Assembly (NCBI GenBank): GCA_050247075.1
Contig: JBFWUW010000007.1
Coordinates: 68,221 to 132,220, forward strand
Length of the DNA stretch: 64,000 nt
Source: JBFWUW01 sp050247075
GTDB taxonomy: Bacteria; Planctomycetota; Planctomycetia; Pirellulales; JBFWUW01
Reading direction: 5' to 3'
Notes under the pieces: model-generated
What the model was told of the DNA's origin: nothing
Databases searched by the model: none
Seen by the model: only the letters and a program-made list of their open reading frames with translations
In this document: one piece after another, positions 59,944 to 64,000 of the stretch
Layout: each line of letters starts with the position of its first letter
Numbering within the stretch: the stretch's first letter is position 1
Program-made: the position numbers and the translations under genes

Positions 59944-62490
59944 ATGTCGGTGATCACTTCGACCTTTAAGACGCTGTGGGACTCGTACCGCTGCCCGCCG
60001 GGCGTGTACGACGAAGTCTTTGCCGGGCAGGAGCAAATGCGGCCCCATTGGCAGGCCCTGCGCGACGGCCTGCACAACTTTGCGCCGCACGAATTTGCCC
60101 GTCGCACGACCGAGGCCGAGCAGCTTTTGCACGACAACGGGGTGACGTTCGATGTCTTTCGCGATCAAGAACAATCGCAGCGTCCCTGGCGGCTCGACCT
60201 GATTCCTCTGATTCTCAATTCTTACGAATGGCAAACGCTGCAAGCCGGCATCGATCAGCGCGCCTGGCTGCTGCAATTGATTATCAAGGATCTGCACGGT
60301 CCTAGCCGGCTACTGCGCGAAGGCTGGCTGCCGCCGGAGGTTGTTTACGCCCAAACCAGCTTTCAGCGCCCATTCTTTGATTTGCACGCGCAGCAGGCAC
60401 GCTCGCTGGTGGTCTATGCCGCCGAGTTGGCCCGCGGCGACCGCGGCGGCTGGTGCGTCATGGCCGACCGTTCGGAAGCTCCTGTGGGGGCGGGCTTTAC
60501 GCTGGAGCACCGCATTGTTACCTCGCGGACGATTCCGCAGCTAATGCACCGGCAATCGGTGCGCCGCATGGCACCGTTCTTCATGCGCTTTCAGAATACT
60601 TTGAAAGAACTGGCGCAGCGTCCCTCCGAAAACCCCCGCATCGTGCTGCTCAGTGCTGGGCCGCAAAGTCCCTATTACTTTGAAGACGTCTATTTGTCGG
60701 GCTACCTGGGCTACACCTTGGTGCAAGGGGCCGATCTGGCCGTGCGGGACGAACGGGTCTACCTGAAGACTTTGGCCGGACTAATGCCGGTCGATGTGAT
60801 CTATTCGCGCAGCCAAGAGCGCGGCTTTGACCCCCTGGAACTGGGCGGCAACTCGCCGCATGGCGTGCCCGGCATCTTGCAAGCCATTCGCCGCGGCAAC
60901 GTGGCCGTGGCCAACGTGCCGGGTTGCGGGCTGGTGGAATCGCCCGTTTTTATGGCATTCTTGCCGGGCCTGTGCCAGCGCTTGCTGGGCGAGGATCTCA
61001 AGCTGCCGTCGATTCCCACTTGGTGGTGCGGCGAATTGCAAGCCCGCCGCTACGTGCTCGACAATCTGCGGCATTTGGTCATCAAGCCCGCCTTTGAAGC
61101 CAGCGGCAGCCAAGAGTTCATCGGCAGCCAACTCTCCGACGCCGACGCCCAGCAATTGGCGGCCAAGATCGAAGCCCGGCCCCATGCTTATGTGGCCCAG
61201 TCGATGATCGCCCGATCAGCCGCGCCGGTGTTCAGCGAAAACCAACTGCTGGAGTGCGGGCATGTGGCGGTGCGCGTGTTTGCCGTGGCCCACCCCAGAA
61301 ATCACGACCATTACGAACTGCTGCCGGGCGGTTTGGTGCGTGTGGCACCCAGTGCCGACCCCATGAAACTGTCGGTGGCCGCCGGGGCCGGTAGCAAGGA
61401 TTTGTGGATCCTGGCCGATGCCAACGAAGAACCCGTCACACTGTTGCAATCGCCCGACATGGCCGTGCCTTTGCGGCGCAGCGGTGCCATGTTCCCCAGC
61501 CGCGTGGCCGACGATCTGTTCTGGCTCGGCTGGGCGATTGAGCGGGTCGATTTCTTGGCGAGGCTGGTGCGAGCCTTGGTCGAGCGGTTGACGACCGAGT
61601 CCGAAACCGAAGGCGTGGAATGGTCGGCATTGGTGCGGGCACTGGCCGATCAAGGGCAGCTTGAACCTGGCTTTGCCATCGAAGGGCTGGCCGACCAATT
61701 GCCGGCACTGGCCGAGCTGTTGCCCAAGACGCTGTTCGATACGGGTGAAATTCGCGGATTGGGGCATGCCTGCGCGGAAATGTTGCGGCTAGGGGCGCTG
61801 GTTCGCGACCGTCTCTCGCCCGACACCTGGGCCAAAATTCATGCCACGGGGGCCAGGTTCTTGGCGCAAGCCGGCCGAAACAGGCCCGATTTGACGGAAG
61901 TGCTGACGCGGCTCAACGATTTGATTGTGGACCAGGCATCGGTCAGCGGACTGATTGAAGATGGCATGATTCGCGGGCCGGCCTGGCGTTTCTTGGACAT
62001 GGGCCGGCGGATTGAGCGCGGCCGCAATGCGGCTGGCCTGCTGCGGACCTCGGTGGCCTCGGGCGATATTCGCCAACGCCCCGTTCTGCGGTTGCTGTTG
62101 GAAATTCTCGACTGCCGCATGACTTATCGCTCTCGCTACCTCGACAACCTGCAACCCAACGCCATTCTGGACTTGTTCATCACCGACGAGACCAACCCGC
62201 GTTCGGTGGCATTTCAGGCCGTCGCCCTGGCCGAGCATGTCGATTCGTTGCCACAAGACGTCATGACTCCCCTGCGCACGGACGAAAAACGCTGGGCGAT
62301 GTCGGTGGTGCATTTGGTGCGAACGGTGACACCCGAACAACTGGCGGCCAGCAACCTATCGGAAATCGAAAAGCTGCTGACGCGCACCGATCAGAACTTT
62401 AGGCATGTGATGGGGGCGTTGACGCTTAAATACCTGGTTCACTCTGGTGTCACGCGGCAGATCACGGACGAGTCGGAGCTGCCGGTATGA
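59944..62490 (+). CDS. Fused circularly permuted ATP-grasp / Alpha-E protein
   Basis: An 848-residue cytoplasmic protein from the ATG at 59944. Residues about 60-500 form the circularly permuted ATP-grasp domain (DUF404/DUF407), with WRLDLIPLILNSYEWQTLQA, PRIVLLSAGPQSPYYFEDVY, and RHLVIKPAFEASGSQEFIGS as nucleotide-binding strands. From about 515 onward comes the all-helical Alpha-E domain (DUF403), opening SRVADDLFWLGWAIERVDFL. In many bacteria these two are separate adjacent genes; here they are one. The set of ATP-grasp, Alpha-E and transglutaminase usually accompanies the Anbu proteasome-like peptidase and is predicted to make or ligate peptides (known prediction). The stop overlaps the next start (ATGA). 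Confidence 0.92.
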   Translation: MSVITSTFKTLWDSYRCPPGVYDEVFAGQEQMRPHWQALRDGLHNFAPHEFARRTTEAEQLLHDNGVTFDVFRDQEQSQRPWRLDLIPLILNSYEWQTLQAGIDQRAWLLQLIIKDLHGPSRLLREGWLPPEVVYAQTSFQRPFFDLHAQQARSLVVYAAELARGDRGGWCVMADRSEAPVGAGFTLEHRIVTSRTIPQLMHRQSVRRMAPFFMRFQNTLKELAQRPSENPRIVLLSAGPQSPYYFEDVYLSGYLGYTLVQGADLAVRDERVYLKTLAGLMPVDVIYSRSQERGFDPLELGGNSPHGVPGILQAIRRGNVAVANVPGCGLVESPVFMAFLPGLCQRLLGEDLKLPSIPTWWCGELQARRYVLDNLRHLVIKPAFEASGSQEFIGSQLSDADAQQLAAKIEARPHAYVAQSMIARSAAPVFSENQLLECGHVAVRVFAVAHPRNHDHYELLPGGLVRVAPSADPMKLSVAAGAGSKDLWILADANEEPVTLLQSPDMAVPLRRSGAMFPSRVADDLFWLGWAIERVDFLARLVRALVERLTTESETEGVEWSALVRALADQGQLEPGFAIEGLADQLPALAELLPKTLFDTGEIRGLGHACAEMLRLGALVRDRLSPDTWAKIHATGARFLAQAGRNRPDLTEVLTRLNDLIVDQASVSGLIEDGMIRGPAWRFLDMGRRIERGRNAAGLLRTSVASGDIRQRPVLRLLLEILDCRMTYRSRYLDNLQPNAILDLFITDETNPRSVAFQAVALAEHVDSLPQDVMTPLRTDEKRWAMSVVHLVRTVTPEQLAASNLSEIEKLLTRTDQNFRHVMGALTLKYLVHSGVTRQITDESELPV

Positions 62491-63368
62491 AGTATCGTGT
62501 CACCCACATTACGCGCTACGCCGGCGATCAGCCCGTCTCGATCTGCCATAACGAAGCCTGGCTGCAGCCGCGCAATCTGCCGCGGCAGCAATGCGGGCCT
62601 TACGAACTGACGATTTCTCCCGCCCCTAGCTACCAGACCAGCCGTCAGGACTATTTTGGCAACCACGTAGCCATGTTCTCCTTCTACCAGGGCTACGAAG
62701 GCCTGGTGGTCACGTCCAAGAGCGAAGTAACGGTCACGCCCCGCGTGGGGACCTTGCCGTTTGTGCCTGCCTGGGAGATGGTCCGAGACCGGCTGTCGGC
62801 CCACGCCGATCCGCAGTCGATGTCGGCTTATGAGTTTGTGTTTGAATCGCCCCGCATTCGGCAAACGGGCGAGGTAGCCGCCTACGCCCGCGAGTCTTTT
62901 GCTCCCGGCCGTCCCTTGCTAGAAGCCGTGGGCGACCTGACCGCGCGGATTCATCGCGATTTTGAATACAAGCCGTTCTCATCCACCGTCACCACGGCGG
63001 TGGATGAGGTATTTCGCAATCGCAAAGGGGTCTGCCAGGACTTTGCCCACCTGCAAATCGCCGCGCTGCGCGGCATGGGGCTGGCGGCCCGCTATGTCAG
63101 CGGTTACTTGCGAACGTATCCCGCGGCGGGCAAACCGCGGATGGTGGGGGCCGATGCGTCGCACGCCTGGCTCTCGGTGTATGCAGGCGACGCCGGCTGG
63201 ATCGATGTCGATCCGACGAACAACATCTTTCCTAGCCATGAGCATATCACGGTGGCCTTCGGTCGGGACTACGGCGATGTCTGCCCCCTCAAAGGCGTCT
63301 ACATCGGCGGCGGCCGGCACGCCTTGACGGTCAATGTGGAAGTCACTCCCCTGGGGGAAATCTCGTAG
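62487..63368 (+). CDS. Transglutaminase-like cysteine peptidase-fold protein
   Basis: A 293-residue cytoplasmic protein: an N-terminal beta domain of about 120 residues (YRVTHITRYAGDQPVSICHN) then a transglutaminase core with KGVCQDFAHLQIAAL (catalytic Cys near 183), GADASHAWLSVYAG (His near 225) and WIDVDPTNNIFPSHEHI (Asp near 240). The triad is intact. The gene overlaps the ATP-grasp/Alpha-E gene by four bases, so the two proteins should be made together and work in one process. The third usual partner, Anbu, is not found in the window. It is expected to cleave or transfer peptide bonds (inference). Confidence 0.92.
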   Translation: MKYRVTHITRYAGDQPVSICHNEAWLQPRNLPRQQCGPYELTISPAPSYQTSRQDYFGNHVAMFSFYQGYEGLVVTSKSEVTVTPRVGTLPFVPAWEMVRDRLSAHADPQSMSAYEFVFESPRIRQTGEVAAYARESFAPGRPLLEAVGDLTARIHRDFEYKPFSSTVTTAVDEVFRNRKGVCQDFAHLQIAALRGMGLAARYVSGYLRTYPAAGKPRMVGADASHAWLSVYAGDAGWIDVDPTNNIFPSHEHITVAFGRDYGDVCPLKGVYIGGGRHALTVNVEVTPLGEIS

Positions 63369-63484
63369 CCGCAAAGCTCCTGCTTTGCCCGCTCGATTCG
63401 GTGGGGAAGGTCCTTCTTGAAATAGGGTTGTCGAGCATGGATCATCGCCCGGCATTTCAGCGGACCATCGCAGGTGTCGTATCG

Positions 63485-64000
63485 TTACGCATTTGATTCC
63501 GTCGGCTGAACGCTGCCGTTGTTCAATCGGCTCGCGGTCAGCCAGTCGGCGGCGGCCACGGCCAAAATAGCGGTGACGGCTCCGGCGTAAACGTCCATGA
63601 AGTAATGCGCCCGCAATACCAGCACGGTGGCGACTTCAAACAGGCCAATGCAGATGCCCAACAGCTTGTAGGGCTTGCCTCCCGCGCGGCTGAGTTCAAT
63701 CGCGCCGACCACCGAAATTCCGGTATGGCCGGAGAAAAACAGATCGTTGGAGACGCCATACGTAACCAAGAGCGATGGGAAACCGGGATACCGCCAGATC
63801 ATGCCGTCGGGCGGGGGCAGCGAGGTCAGGCCCTGGCAAACCTGCCGCAGGACAAACAGAATCAACAGCGCGAGGAAAGGCCGCATGGAGCGGCCAAAGA
63901 TGGAACTGCCCAACAGAAACAACGCCAAAAAGTCGACACCGGCCGAGCTAACGATCAACACTCCATTGGCATATCGGGGGTTGTCTTGCAGCCATTTGTT
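63485..64000 (-). CDS. PAP2-like membrane protein, N-terminus cut by window edge
   Basis: The frame enters from the right edge (codons before the GTG at 63961 are open and read NKWLQDNPRYANG) and ends at 63485; about 171 residues are visible. It has about four hydrophobic segments. SNDLFFSGHTGISV and LRAHYFMDVYAGAV contain the two His and the Asp of the PAP2_C-type phosphatase/sphingomyelin-synthase-like motifs (SGHT and HYxxDVxxG). The enzyme would act on lipid phosphates or choline-type head groups at the membrane. The protein starts outside the window. The 116-bp gap before it, next to the transglutaminase gene, contains a diverged copy of the 5041 repeat start. Confidence 0.8.
   Translation of the reverse strand, partial: NKWLQDNPRYANGVLIVSSAGVDFLALFLLGSSIFGRSMRPFLALLILFVLRQVCQGLTSLPPPDGMIWRYPGFPSLLVTYGVSNDLFFSGHTGISVVGAIELSRAGGKPYKLLGICIGLFEVATVLVLRAHYFMDVYAGAVTAILAVAAADWLTASRLNNGSVQPTESNA

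Noticed and set aside
59019..60137. 372-codon open frame on the minus strand spanning pdxJ and the REPIN-like region
   Set aside because: It runs out of frame through pdxJ and through repeat DNA; its translation is Arg-rich shadow sequence.

Overview
The window is a GC-rich bacterial chromosome segment that most likely comes from a planctomycete, probably the Pirellulales or a relative. The lineage call rests on several family hallmarks read directly from the translations: a DUF1559 pseudopilin-like protein with its H-X9-DG motif followed by a small lipoprotein, a DUF1080 secreted protein, a CRTAC1/ASPIC FG-GAP protein, a Ser/Thr kinase, a DUF4175 membrane protein, a membrane protein with a QFSLATLF-type segment, and many long secreted proteins of unknown function. 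There are no rRNA or tRNA genes, no CRISPR array and no complete insertion sequence or prophage. Most of it is ordinary chromosomal backbone.

Layout. 1-8 kb: mtaB (partial), a small membrane protein, clpS, an M20 peptidase, two membrane proteins, a 113-bp tandem duplication, then a full DsbD-type reductase and a stand-alone paralogue of its N-terminal domain. 8-20 kb: a Ser/Thr kinase, a membrane-anchored vWA/GATase-like protein that carries an in-frame amber stop near its end, a small AT-richer accessory island (DUF6932 nucleotidyltransferase-like protein, coiled-coil partner, orphan Imm7-type immunity protein), a giant DUF4175 protein, and a PA14/PKD/TPR secreted protein. 20-29 kb: lipoprotein and DUF1559 protein, DUF1080 protein, MBL-fold hydrolase with an oxidoreductase, a lone Flp pilin, dcd and mnmE (divergent), and an MFS protein. 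29-36 kb: bamA with a long proline-rich linker, then a terminal-oxidase accessory cluster (COX IV, ABC ATPase and permease, Sco, DUF420, a CPMC membrane protein, a 56-residue membrane protein).

36-64 kb: an MFS transporter, a uronate-isomerase-like protein, two low-complexity secreted proteins, a large secreted protein, an ABC-F ATPase (uup), a MOSC protein, the CRTAC1 protein, an RmlD-like and a classical SDR, an FAH-family enzyme, an FGE/SUMF1 protein, dapB, a PEP-hydrolase-family TIM barrel, maf, dnaA, a GNAT, pdxJ, and an operon of a fused circularly permuted ATP-grasp/Alpha-E protein with a transglutaminase. The right edge cuts a PAP2-like membrane protein.

Genes that work together: Sco, DUF420, COX IV and the small membrane proteins point to assembly of an aa3/caa3-type oxidase whose main subunits lie outside the window. 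The vWA/GATase and DUF4175 proteins belong to a planctomycete Bat-like (aerotolerance-type) set. The ATP-grasp/Alpha-E and transglutaminase pair is the set usually found with the Anbu peptidase, which is absent here.

The least explained DNA is between genes. There are GTAG-headed REP/REPIN-like palindromes, a second palindromic family built on CCCTCTCCCGG, a 22-bp inverted-repeat element, and AACTGA/AGCTAACAGCT-rich spacers. The most notable single points are the amber codon at 12358-12360, the island inside the Bat-like gene set, and mnmE lacking a standard start codon where the family should begin.
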